From the NCBI GenBank assembly GCA_022825005.1, contig JAJDYU010000035.1, forward strand, positions 1 through 49,158: 49,158 bases of DNA. The letters are read 5' to 3'. Both the position numbers and the translations under genes were made by a program. Below the pieces are notes generated by a model, which had not been told where the DNA came from, searched no databases, and saw only the letters and a list, made by a program, of their open reading frames with translations. How positions within the stretch are numbered: position 1 is the stretch's first letter; the number at the start of each line of letters is the position of its first letter. The stretch comes from Acidimicrobiia bacterium (lineage in GTDB: Bacteria; Actinomycetota; Acidimicrobiia; Acidimicrobiales; Bin134). Below are positions 39,765 to 49,158 of the stretch, piece by piece.

Positions 39765-39824
39765 AGGCACAAGATCGCAGTAAAGAGTCATCAAACCGGC
39801 CGCGGGCTGGGTAGATTGGCCTCT

Positions 39825-40283
39825 ATGGCGCGTATCGCCGCCGGGGCCGACCACGCCGGAGTGCAATTGAAGGATGTGCTGGTGGCCCATCTGCGGGAGT
39901 TGGGCCACGACGTCGTCGACTGTGGCACCCACGGCCCCGATCGGGTGGACTATCCCGATTTCGGGGAGGCGGTGGCCCGAACGGTGGCTGCGGGCGAGGC
40001 AGAGCTGGGCCTGTGCGTTTGCGGCACCGGCATCGGCATCGCCATGGCGGCCAACAAGGTGCCCGGAGTGCGGGCGGCAACGGTCCACGACGTGACCTCA
40101 GCCCGACTAACCCGGGAACACAACGACGCCAACGTGATCTGTTTGGGCGAGCGACTCATCGGCCCGGAAGCAGCCCGAGAGGCCTTGGACACGTTCCTGG
40201 GAGCGTCATTTGAGGAGGGCCGCCACGTACCCCGGGTGGCCAAGATCGACGCCCTATTGCCCAAAGAAGAGGTAGCCCCTTGA
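39825..40283 (+). CDS. rpiB: Ribose-5-phosphate isomerase B
   Basis: A 152-residue RpiB/LacAB isomerase interconverting ribose 5-phosphate and ribulose 5-phosphate. It has [37 protein letters not shown], the active-site [13 protein letters not shown] (catalytic Cys) and [21 protein letters not shown] at 39812-39817 ends seven bases before ATG 39825, without a ribosome-binding site, so leaderless. The stop shares one base with the glyA start. Confidence 0.94.
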   Translation: MARIAAGADHAGVQLKDVLVAHLRELGHDVVDCGTHGPDRVDYPDFGEAVARTVAAGEAELGLCVCGTGIGIAMAANKVPGVRAATVHDVTSARLTREHNDANVICLGERLIGPEAAREALDTFLGASFEEGRHVPRVAKIDALLPKEEVAP

Positions 40284-41530
40284 TGTGGCCCGCCAACGGC
40301 AACGACCCGGTGTTCGAGATGATCAACCGAGAGGTCGAGCGCCAGAACACCACCGTGCAGCTCATAGCCTCGGAGAACTTCGCCTCGCCGGCGGTATTGA
40401 GCGCCACCGGTTCCGTGCTCACCAACAAGTACAGCGAGGGATACCCCGGTCGCCGCTACTACGGCGGCAATATGGTGATCGACGAGGTGGAGTCCATCGC
40501 CCGGGAGCGCGCCACCGCCCTGTTTGGTGCCGACCACGCCAATGTGCAGCCCCATTCAGGGGCCAACGCCAACGTGGCGGCCTATCTGGCGGTGCTGGAG
40601 GCGGGCGACACCGTGCTGGGCATGAGCTTGGACCACGGAGGCCACCTCACCCACGGCTCACCGGTGAACATCAGCGGGCGCACATACCGATTCGTGGCCT
40701 ACGGCGTGACCCCCAGCGATGAGCGCATCGACTACGACCAGATACGGGATCTGGCCCTCGAGCACCAGCCCAAGCTCATCGTGGCCGGCGCCACCGCCTA
40801 TCCCCGCATCATCGATCCGGTGCCGTTCCGCGCCATCGCCGACGAGGTGGGTGCCCTGTTCATGTTCGACGCGGCCCACATCGCCGGGCTGATAGCCGGG
40901 GGCATGCACCCCAACCCCGTGCCCCACTCCGACATCGTCACCTTCACCACCCACAAGACGCTGCGCGGCCCCCGGGGCGGGGCAATCCTGTGTACCCAAG
41001 ATCTGGCCCCGGCCATCGACAAGGCTCTGTTCCCCGGTCTCCAAGGCGGCCCGTTGGAGCATGTGATCGCGGCCAAGGCGGTGGCCTTCGGAGAGGCCGC
41101 CACCCCCGAGTTCGCCGACTATGCCGCCCGGATTGTGGAGAACAGCGGTGCGCTGGCCAAGGGCCTGGCTGAGGAGGGGTTCCGCATGGTGTCGGGCGGC
41201 AGCGACAACCACCTGTTGCTGGTAGATCTGCGGACCTTTGATGAGGATCTGACCGGCAAGGTGGCCCAGGAAGTGCTCGACCGGGCGGGCATCACCCTGA
41301 ACAAGAACACCGTGCCCGACGACCCCCGCTCCCCATTCGTTACCAGCGGGGTGCGGATCGGCACCCCGGCCACCACCACCCAGGGAATGGGCCCCGATGA
41401 GATGGGCCTCATCGCGGGCATGATCGGCCGAACCCTGCGCCAGCGCGACGACGAGGGCACCGTCGTCGAGGTCCGATCAGAGGTGGCCGATCTCTGCGGA
41501 CGGTTCACCCCCTATTCCCTGGCCGGATAG
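40283..41530 (+). CDS. glyA: Serine hydroxymethyltransferase
   Basis: A 415-residue PLP enzyme converting serine and tetrahydrofolate to glycine and methylene-tetrahydrofolate. It has [66 protein letters not shown] and the PLP lysine in [21 protein letters not shown] 40280 precedes ATG 40283 in frame; ATG is chosen. The one-base TGATG overlap with rpiB implies coupled translation. Confidence 0.96.
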   Translation: MWPANGNDPVFEMINREVERQNTTVQLIASENFASPAVLSATGSVLTNKYSEGYPGRRYYGGNMVIDEVESIARERATALFGADHANVQPHSGANANVAAYLAVLEAGDTVLGMSLDHGGHLTHGSPVNISGRTYRFVAYGVTPSDERIDYDQIRDLALEHQPKLIVAGATAYPRIIDPVPFRAIADEVGALFMFDAAHIAGLIAGGMHPNPVPHSDIVTFTTHKTLRGPRGGAILCTQDLAPAIDKALFPGLQGGPLEHVIAAKAVAFGEAATPEFADYAARIVENSGALAKGLAEEGFRMVSGGSDNHLLLVDLRTFDEDLTGKVAQEVLDRAGITLNKNTVPDDPRSPFVTSGVRIGTPATTTQGMGPDEMGLIAGMIGRTLRQRDDEGTVVEVRSEVADLCGRFTPYSLAG

Positions 41531-41557
41531 GCGCGGAAAAGGGCGCCTCATAACGCC

Positions 41558-42664
41558 ATGGCCCCCAGCATCGACAGCTACCTCATCGTCTTCGCGGTAG
41601 CCGCGGGTGTCACACTGGTGGCCACGCCGGTGCTGCGGCGATTGAGCGAGCGCTGGGGCTTGATGGTGGAACCCGATGCCCGTCGGGTCCACGAGCGCTC
41701 AACGGCGGTGCTGGGCGGCGTAGCCATGTTCATCGGGTTTCTGTCGGCCATGGGAGTGGCTTGGCTGCTAGGCGACTTCGACGTGGTCTTCGCCACCGCG
41801 TCGGAGCCGGTGGGAATAGTGATAGCCGCACTGGTGATGATCGTGTTCGGCACCTACGACGATGTGAGGGAGATGTCGGCGCCGGCCAAAGTGGCCTCCA
41901 TGGTGCTGGCGGGCAGCATTCTGTCGTTTGCCGGTGTGACCGTGCTGAATCTGCGGCTGCCGGTGTTGGATGCGCTGATCCTCTCCCAAGACTTGGCCTT
42001 TGTGGTCACGGTTCTGTGGTTGGTGGCCATTGCCAATGCCATCAACCTGATCGACGGGCTCGACGGCCTGGCTGCGGGCATTGTGGCCATCGCCGGGCTC
42101 ACGTTCTTCGTGTACTCCATCAAGCTCACCGATGAAGAGGTCCTTCTTCCCAACAACATCGGGCCGCTGATAGCGATTGTCGCCGCCGGAGTGGCAGTGG
42201 GCTTTCTGCCGCAGAACTTCCACCGGGCCCGCATCTTCATGGGCGACGGCGGAGCGCTGTTCTTGGGAACCCTGCTGGCCGCCTCCACGGTGTCGGTGGG
42301 GGGACGCAGCAGCGAGCCGTTCGCGGGCCAGACCTACTTTTTGTTCGCCCCCATGCTCATCCCATTGATCATCTTGGCCGTGCCGGTGGTGGACGTGCTG
42401 TGGGCGGTGCTGCGGAGGACCCGGGCCCGCACCAGCATCACCACTCCCGACAAGGAACATCTGCACCATCGGCTGATGAGCCTGGGCCACGGTCATCGCC
42501 GCAGCGTGTTGATTCTGTGGCTGTTCACCGCCTTGATGTCCACCCTGGTGCTGTATCCCACCTACACCGGGGAGGGGGAAGTGATCATGGTCCCGGCTGC
42601 CGCGGTGCTGGTGCTGGTGCTCTACACCGTCTTCCACCCCATCCTGCGCCGCCGCACCACCTGA
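41558..42664 (+). CDS. WecA/TagO-type polyprenyl-phosphate sugar-1-phosphate transferase
   Basis: A 368-residue polytopic membrane protein of the MraY/WecA family, with about ten spans. It transfers a sugar-1-phosphate, usually GlcNAc-1-P, to decaprenyl or undecaprenyl phosphate to start cell-wall polysaccharide synthesis. Motifs are DARRVHERSTAVLGGVAMFI, VFGTYDDVREM, the catalytic NAINLIDGLDGLAAGI, HRARIFMGDGGALFLGTLLA and DKEHLHHRLMSLGHGHRR (the HLHHR loop of WecA). MraY proper is less likely because of the HLHHR loop. Its place just before the atp operon is normal in actinobacteria. Confidence 0.92.
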   Translation: MAPSIDSYLIVFAVAAGVTLVATPVLRRLSERWGLMVEPDARRVHERSTAVLGGVAMFIGFLSAMGVAWLLGDFDVVFATASEPVGIVIAALVMIVFGTYDDVREMSAPAKVASMVLAGSILSFAGVTVLNLRLPVLDALILSQDLAFVVTVLWLVAIANAINLIDGLDGLAAGIVAIAGLTFFVYSIKLTDEEVLLPNNIGPLIAIVAAGVAVGFLPQNFHRARIFMGDGGALFLGTLLAASTVSVGGRSSEPFAGQTYFLFAPMLIPLIILAVPVVDVLWAVLRRTRARTSITTPDKEHLHHRLMSLGHGHRRSVLILWLFTALMSTLVLYPTYTGEGEVIMVPAAAVLVLVLYTVFHPILRRRTT

Positions 42665-42762
42665 TCGCAGCCTCTGGCAGCCGGTCTGATGATTTGGCCC
42701 TGTAGCGTGGTACGCGAAACCATTTCGGCGAGGCCAATCCGCTTGCCATAGGGGCCCAATTC

Positions 42763-43083
42763 GTGCCAACTGCAATGACGCAGAATCGCCAGCTTCACGA
42801 CCGCCAGAGCGCGGGAGACGCCCTTTCCATCGCCTTCGAGTTGGTGGCCACTCCGGCGGTGTTCGCTTTCTTCGGCTGGCTCATCGACGGAGCGCTGGGC
42901 ACCAAGCCGGTGTTCACCCTCGTTCTGTGCCTTTTGACCGCCGCCTATGCCGGATGGAAGGCGTTTCGGACCTACAACGACCGCATGGAGGCCTACGACC
43001 GGAACTTGCCCAGTCGGCGAGTCGATTCTGAATCGGAGGCTGTGACTACGGAGATTGGGACTTCGGAGGATGGCGATGGCTGA
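42763..43083 (+). CDS. atpZ: AtpZ/AtpI-type membrane protein
   Basis: A 106-residue protein with two membrane helices (FELVATPAVFAFFGWLIDGAL and KPVFTLVLCLLTAAYAGWKAF), matching the AtpZ/AtpI group encoded at the head of ATP synthase operons and thought to help c-ring assembly or Mg2+ supply. The start is GTG 42763 or ATG 42775. TAGCGT at 42703-42708 is a possible -10 box for the operon, without a convincing -35 box. Confidence 0.75.
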   Translation: MPTAMTQNRQLHDRQSAGDALSIAFELVATPAVFAFFGWLIDGALGTKPVFTLVLCLLTAAYAGWKAFRTYNDRMEAYDRNLPSRRVDSESEAVTTEIGTSEDGDG

Positions 43084-43522
43084 GCAGGCTGCCCAGCCGG
43101 CCGCAATGGGCGAAGAGGCGCCCGAGCGGGCCATGGCCCAAGACATCGTCCGTCGGGGCATGATCGGCGGCCCGGTGTTGGTGGGAGTGTGCGCGGGGGT
43201 GTGGGGTTTCGACGGCCTGTGGTCCAGCGGGTACGCGCTCGGGTTGATCCTGATCAACTTCTGGCTGGCTGCCTCTCTCATCACTTGGTCGTTGCGGATT
43301 TCGCCCACCATGTTGATGGCCGGGGTCATGGGCGGGTACTTCATCCGCCTGGGAATTCTCACCGGGGCCTATTTCTTGGTGAGAAATACCGGCTGGTTTG
43401 AGGCGCTGCCGTTTGTCATCACGCTGGTCGCGGCCCATATTGTTCTGCTGGTTTGGGAGACCCGATACGTCTCCATGTCCCTCGCTTACCCCGGCTTGAA
43501 GCCACAAGGAGCCACTCAGTGA
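43076..43522 (+). CDS. atpI: ATP synthase subunit I-like protein
   Basis: A 148-residue protein with about four membrane helices (MIGGPVLVGVCAGVWGF, YALGLILINFWLAASLITW, MLMAGVMGGYFIRLGILTGA, FEALPFVITLVAAHIVLLVW), typical of the ATP synthase I protein before atpB. GGAGG at 43065-43069 touches ATG 43070 but is six bases before ATG 43076, which decides for 43076. It overlaps atpZ by eight bases and atpB by GTGA. Confidence 0.8.
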   Translation: MAEQAAQPAAMGEEAPERAMAQDIVRRGMIGGPVLVGVCAGVWGFDGLWSSGYALGLILINFWLAASLITWSLRISPTMLMAGVMGGYFIRLGILTGAYFLVRNTGWFEALPFVITLVAAHIVLLVWETRYVSMSLAYPGLKPQGATQ

Positions 43523-44283
43523 ACGTGTTTGCCCTGGACTTTCCTCCGGTCTCGCACCTCTTTGTTTGGCCCGACTTCTTGTTCACCGACACACCGGTGG
43601 CCCTCAACAAGACCGGGCTGATCTATATCGCCGCACTGCTGCTGACTGCGGGGTTGTTCTGGGCCGCGGGCCGGCGCCGGTCGCTGGTACCCACCGGGGC
43701 GCAGACGGTGGCCGAGGTGGGGATCGACTTTGTCGAGAACAGCATCATCATGCAGACCATCGGCCCCGATGGCCGCCGGTACCTGCCCTTCTTGACCACG
43801 CTGTTCTTCTTCGTCTTCTTCAGCAACATCTTCGAGGTCGTCCCGTTCATCCAGTTCCCGGCCAACTCCCGCATGGCCATCCCACTGGCTCTGGCGCTGG
43901 TGGTGTGGGCCATCTACCACGTGGTGGGCATTCGGGCCCAGGGCTTCTACCATTACTTCAAGGGGGCGCTTTTCCCGCCGGGAGTGCCCAAGGCGCTCTA
44001 CATCCTGGTGGCGCCCATCGAACTGCTCCAGATCCTGTTGATTCGCCCGCTGTCGCTGGCCATCCGGCTCTGGGCCAACATGGTGGCCGGCCACTTGCTG
44101 CTGGTGACCTTCGCGGTGCTGTCGGCCGCTCTGTGGGGAACTCTCTACGTGCCCGCGGTGCTGCCGTTTGCCGCCCTGATTCTGCTCACCGCATTCGAGA
44201 TCTTCGTCTCGGCCCTCCAGGCCTTCATCTTCACCATTCTCACCGCCGTGTACATCGGCGGATCACTACACCCCGAGCACTAG
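43519..44283 (+). CDS. atpB: F0F1 ATP synthase subunit a
   Basis: A 254-residue proton-channel subunit. The essential Arg is in LLIRPLSLAIRLWANMVAGH, and the C-terminal helix has LQAFIFTILTAVYIGGSLHP. Other spans include IYIAALLLTAGLFWAAG and FLTTLFFFVFFSNIFEVVPF. AAGGAG at 43506-43511 is seven bases before GTG 43519. An open extension to 43453 overlaps subunit I and is not used. Confidence 0.95.
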   Translation: MNVFALDFPPVSHLFVWPDFLFTDTPVALNKTGLIYIAALLLTAGLFWAAGRRRSLVPTGAQTVAEVGIDFVENSIIMQTIGPDGRRYLPFLTTLFFFVFFSNIFEVVPFIQFPANSRMAIPLALALVVWAIYHVVGIRAQGFYHYFKGALFPPGVPKALYILVAPIELLQILLIRPLSLAIRLWANMVAGHLLLVTFAVLSAALWGTLYVPAVLPFAALILLTAFEIFVSALQAFIFTILTAVYIGGSLHPEH

Positions 44284-45311
<1,028 letters not shown>

Positions 45312-45315
45312 GCTA

Positions 45316-45840
45316 ATGGCTGACCGATCTGCCAGCTACGCCGATGCTGTGGCCGCGGTGGCCCGGGCCGAGGGCAACCTCGACCTGGTGGCCGACGAGC
45401 TCTTCCGCGTCGCTCGGGCGCTGGAGGGCTCCGACGAGCTGCGGATGACGCTGTCCGACCGGCAGATCCCCGCCGCTCGCCGCCAGCAGATCGTGGAAGA
45501 CCTGCTGGGCGGTCACGCCTCCGACACCACCACCGCAATGGTGTCCATGATCGTGGCCGCGGGGCGGTCGTCCGACCTGGCCGGCATCGCTCAGGAGGCG
45601 GTGGAGATCAACGCCCGCGACCGGGGCCGCTCGGTGGCCGAGGTGCGCAGTGCGGTGGCGCTAACCGACGACCAAGCCGAACGGCTGGCCGCTGCGCTGA
45701 GCGCGGCCACCGGCCATCAGGTGGACGTCAAGGTGGTTGTCGATCCCAGCATCATGGGCGGCGTGGTGGCCACCATCGGCGACGAGGTGATCGACGGATC
45801 AGTCCGCCACCGCCTGAGCCAGCTGCGGGACACCTTCTAG
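45316..45840 (+). CDS. atpH: F0F1 ATP synthase subunit delta
   Basis: A 174-residue subunit joining the stalk to F1. The N-terminal helical bundle SYADAVAAVARAEGNLDLVA, RQQIVEDLLGG, and the C-terminal part VVDPSIMGGVVATIGDEVID with GSVRHRLSQLRDTF are typical. ATG 45316 lies four bases after the atpF stop; an open extension upstream overlaps atpF. Length is normal for a stand-alone delta, unlike the b-delta fusion of mycobacteria. Confidence 0.93.
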   Translation: MADRSASYADAVAAVARAEGNLDLVADELFRVARALEGSDELRMTLSDRQIPAARRQQIVEDLLGGHASDTTTAMVSMIVAAGRSSDLAGIAQEAVEINARDRGRSVAEVRSAVALTDDQAERLAAALSAATGHQVDVKVVVDPSIMGGVVATIGDEVIDGSVRHRLSQLRDTF

Positions 45841-45885
45841 TCCCGTGTACACGAGTTTGATGAACGTTTCTTACCGAGGAGAGCA

Positions 45886-47511
45886 ATGGCAGAGCTGACC
45901 ATCGACACTGGTTCCATCGCCGAGGCCATCCGCCGCAACCTGGAGGGCTTCCAGCCCGAGGTTGAGCTGGCCCAGGTGGGGCGGATCACCGAAGTGGGCG
46001 ACGGCATCGCCCGCATCTCCGGGCTGCCCGGCGCAGCGGTGAACGAGATGCTCGAGTTTGAGAACGGGACCATTGGCTTGGCCCTGAACCTGGACGAGGA
46101 CTCCATCGGCGCGGTGGTGCTCGGTGAGGTGGACGAGATCGAAGAGGGCCAAGCGGTCCGCTCCACCGGCGACATCCTGTCGGTTCCGGTGGGCGACGCC
46201 CTTTTGGGCCGGGTAGTGAACGCCCTCGGCGAGCCGGTGGACGGCAAGGGGCCCATCGTGGGCGCCGACACCCGCCGCATGGAGGTGCAGGCGCCCGGCA
46301 TCACCGGTCGCAAGCCGGTGCATGAGCCCATTCAGACCGGCATCAAGGCCATCGACTCGCTCATCCCCATCGGCCGGGGCCAGCGGGAGCTGATCATCGG
46401 CGACCGCAAGACGGGCAAGACCACCGTGGCCATGGACACCATCTTGAACCAGAAGGGCCAAGGGGTTAAGTGCGTATACGTGGCCATTGGCCAGAAGGCC
46501 TCCACTGTGGCCCAGGCAGTGGCCACACTGGCCGAGCGGGGCGCCATGGAATACACGGTGGTGGTGGTGGCCCCCGCTTCCGACCCGGCCCCGTTCAAGT
46601 ATTTGGCCCCTTATGCCGGCTGCGCCATGGGCCAGCACTGGATGGACAACGGCGGCCACGCGCTGGCGGTGTACGACGACCTCTCCAAGCAGGCCGAGGC
46701 CTACCGCCAGATGGCGCTGCTGCTGCGCCGACCGCCGGGGCGCGAGGCCTACCCCGGCGACGTGTTCTACCTGCACAGCCGCCTGCTGGAACGGGCGGCC
46801 AAGCTGAGCGATGAGCGGGGAGCGGGGTCTCTGACCGCGCTGCCCATCATCGAGACCAAGGCCGGCGACGTGTCGGCCTACATTCCCACCAACGTGATCT
46901 CCATCACCGACGGCCAGATCTTCTTGCAGGACGACCTGTTCAAATCTGGAGTGCGGCCCGCGGTGGACGTGGGCATCTCGGTTTCCCGGGTGGGCTCCGC
47001 TGCCCAGATCAAGGCCATGAAGACCGCGGTGGGTACGCTCAAGGCCGACCTCCAGCAGTTCCGCGAGCTCGAGGCCTTTGCCGCTTTCGGCTCCGACCTG
47101 GATGCCGTTTCGCAGGCCCAGCTCGACCGGGGATATCGCCTCACCGAGCTGCTCAAGCAGGGCATCCAGACGCCCATGCCGGTGGAAGAGCAAGTGGTGT
47201 CGCTTTATGCCGGCACCCGGGGCTATTTGGACAACATCCCCATCGAAGACGTGGCCCGCTTCGAGTCTGAGCTGCTGGAGTGGGTCCGGGCCCGCAACGC
47301 CGACCTGATGTCGGCGGTAGTGGACACCGGAGCGGTGGACGAAGAGGCCCTGGAGGCCGCGGTTTCGGCCTTTGCCGCCCAATTCGAGTCGTCGGCCGAG
47401 CCCGAGGGCGACGAGCCCGATGCCGAAGCCCAGGCCGAGGCAGCCTCTGGTGTGGTGGACGCCGACCACACGCTTCCCGAGACCGACATCCAGCGGCCCG
47501 AGGAAGACTGA
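45886..47511 (+). CDS. atpA: F0F1 ATP synthase subunit alpha
   Basis: A 541-residue non-catalytic nucleotide-binding subunit. Walker A is [15 protein letters not shown] near residue 170, and [20 protein letters not shown] and [15 protein letters not shown] are family signatures, including the alpha Arg finger region. The last 40 residues are an acidic tail ([18 protein letters not shown]...) of a kind also seen in other actinobacterial AtpA. GAGGAG precedes ATG 45886. Confidence 0.97.
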   Translation: MAELTIDTGSIAEAIRRNLEGFQPEVELAQVGRITEVGDGIARISGLPGAAVNEMLEFENGTIGLALNLDEDSIGAVVLGEVDEIEEGQAVRSTGDILSVPVGDALLGRVVNALGEPVDGKGPIVGADTRRMEVQAPGITGRKPVHEPIQTGIKAIDSLIPIGRGQRELIIGDRKTGKTTVAMDTILNQKGQGVKCVYVAIGQKASTVAQAVATLAERGAMEYTVVVVAPASDPAPFKYLAPYAGCAMGQHWMDNGGHALAVYDDLSKQAEAYRQMALLLRRPPGREAYPGDVFYLHSRLLERAAKLSDERGAGSLTALPIIETKAGDVSAYIPTNVISITDGQIFLQDDLFKSGVRPAVDVGISVSRVGSAAQIKAMKTAVGTLKADLQQFRELEAFAAFGSDLDAVSQAQLDRGYRLTELLKQGIQTPMPVEEQVVSLYAGTRGYLDNIPIEDVARFESELLEWVRARNADLMSAVVDTGAVDEEALEAAVSAFAAQFESSAEPEGDEPDAEAQAEAASGVVDADHTLPETDIQRPEED

Positions 47512-47577
47512 ATCCATGCCCGGTGAGCACCAGCCTGCTGATCGCCTAGTGGCGAGACGCTGCCTGGGGGATGACTA

Positions 47578-49158
<1,581 letters not shown>

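Noticed and set aside
45871..47517. 548-codon open frame antisense to atpA, and similar long antisense frames such as 12913-13875 antisense to etfA
   Set aside because: They mirror GC-rich codon use of strong known genes, give low-complexity His/Gly/Arg-rich proteins, and match no family.

Overview
The window is a 49 kb piece of a GC-rich actinobacterial chromosome. Actinobacterial markers are a WhiB-type regulator, a PdtaS-like histidine kinase, DUF3107, the SCO1664/DUF3090/MSMEG_4193 trio, a zinc-free L31 and a Rho with a long Arg/Asp-rich insertion. Many genes start directly behind a TAnnnT box with no Shine-Dalgarno sequence, as leaderless actinobacterial genes do. The gene set looks like Acidimicrobiia, but that is an inference from gene content and not a phylogenetic result.

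Layout. 1-4.6 kb: branched-chain amino acid genes ilvE (cut by the window edge and frameshifted) and cimA, an unknown gene, gltX and tRNA-Gln. 4.6-5.8 kb: a small lower-GC accessory patch beside tRNA-Gln, with an orphan VapB/FitA-like antitoxin and an Abi-like HEPN protein. 5.8-12 kb: HAD protein, cysteine desulfurase, Mrp ATPase, DUF3107, PdtaS-like kinase, WhiB, glycerophosphodiesterase and diacylglycerol-kinase-like lipid kinase. 12-20.4 kb: etfBA, the SCO1664/DUF3090/phosphomutase trio, a family 5 uracil-DNA glycosylase, a lipoprotein, an FrhB-like iron-sulfur flavoprotein and an NfeD-flotillin pair. 20.4-41.5 kb: tRNA-Arg, argS-lysA-[insert]-hom-thrC-apgM-rho-rpmE-prfA-prmC-tsaC, a molybdopterin oxidoreductase, rpiB and glyA. 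41.5 kb to the end: wecA-like transferase and the F-type ATP synthase operon (atpZ, I, B, E, F, H, A, G and partial D).

Two things stand out. First, a type VII secretion-like block (23.4-29.8 kb) sits between lysA and hom, inside an otherwise housekeeping order. It holds a ubiquitin-like/FHA/FtsK ATPase, a WXG100 protein, a TIM-barrel amidohydrolase and a second WXG-like helical protein. Both of its transcription units carry the same AT-rich element upstream. Second, several genes have their own start region copied upstream as a mini-ORF. thrC has a 13-codon copy with seven synonymous and no amino-acid changes, and apgM has an exact 17-nt copy. In both cases the mini-ORF stop overlaps the real start as GTGA. 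A weaker copy precedes the cysteine desulfurase. rho has a duplicated ribosome-binding region with a 7-codon upstream ORF whose start lies in a hairpin.

How the genes work together: hom, thrC and the ApgM-like protein probably form the threonine branch, with the ApgM-like protein in the position usually held by thrB. rho to tsaC is a transcription/translation block leading into the ATP synthase. No CRISPR array, rRNA, transposase or complete prophage was seen. No gene-free stretch longer than 300 bases exists; the longest is the rho leader.
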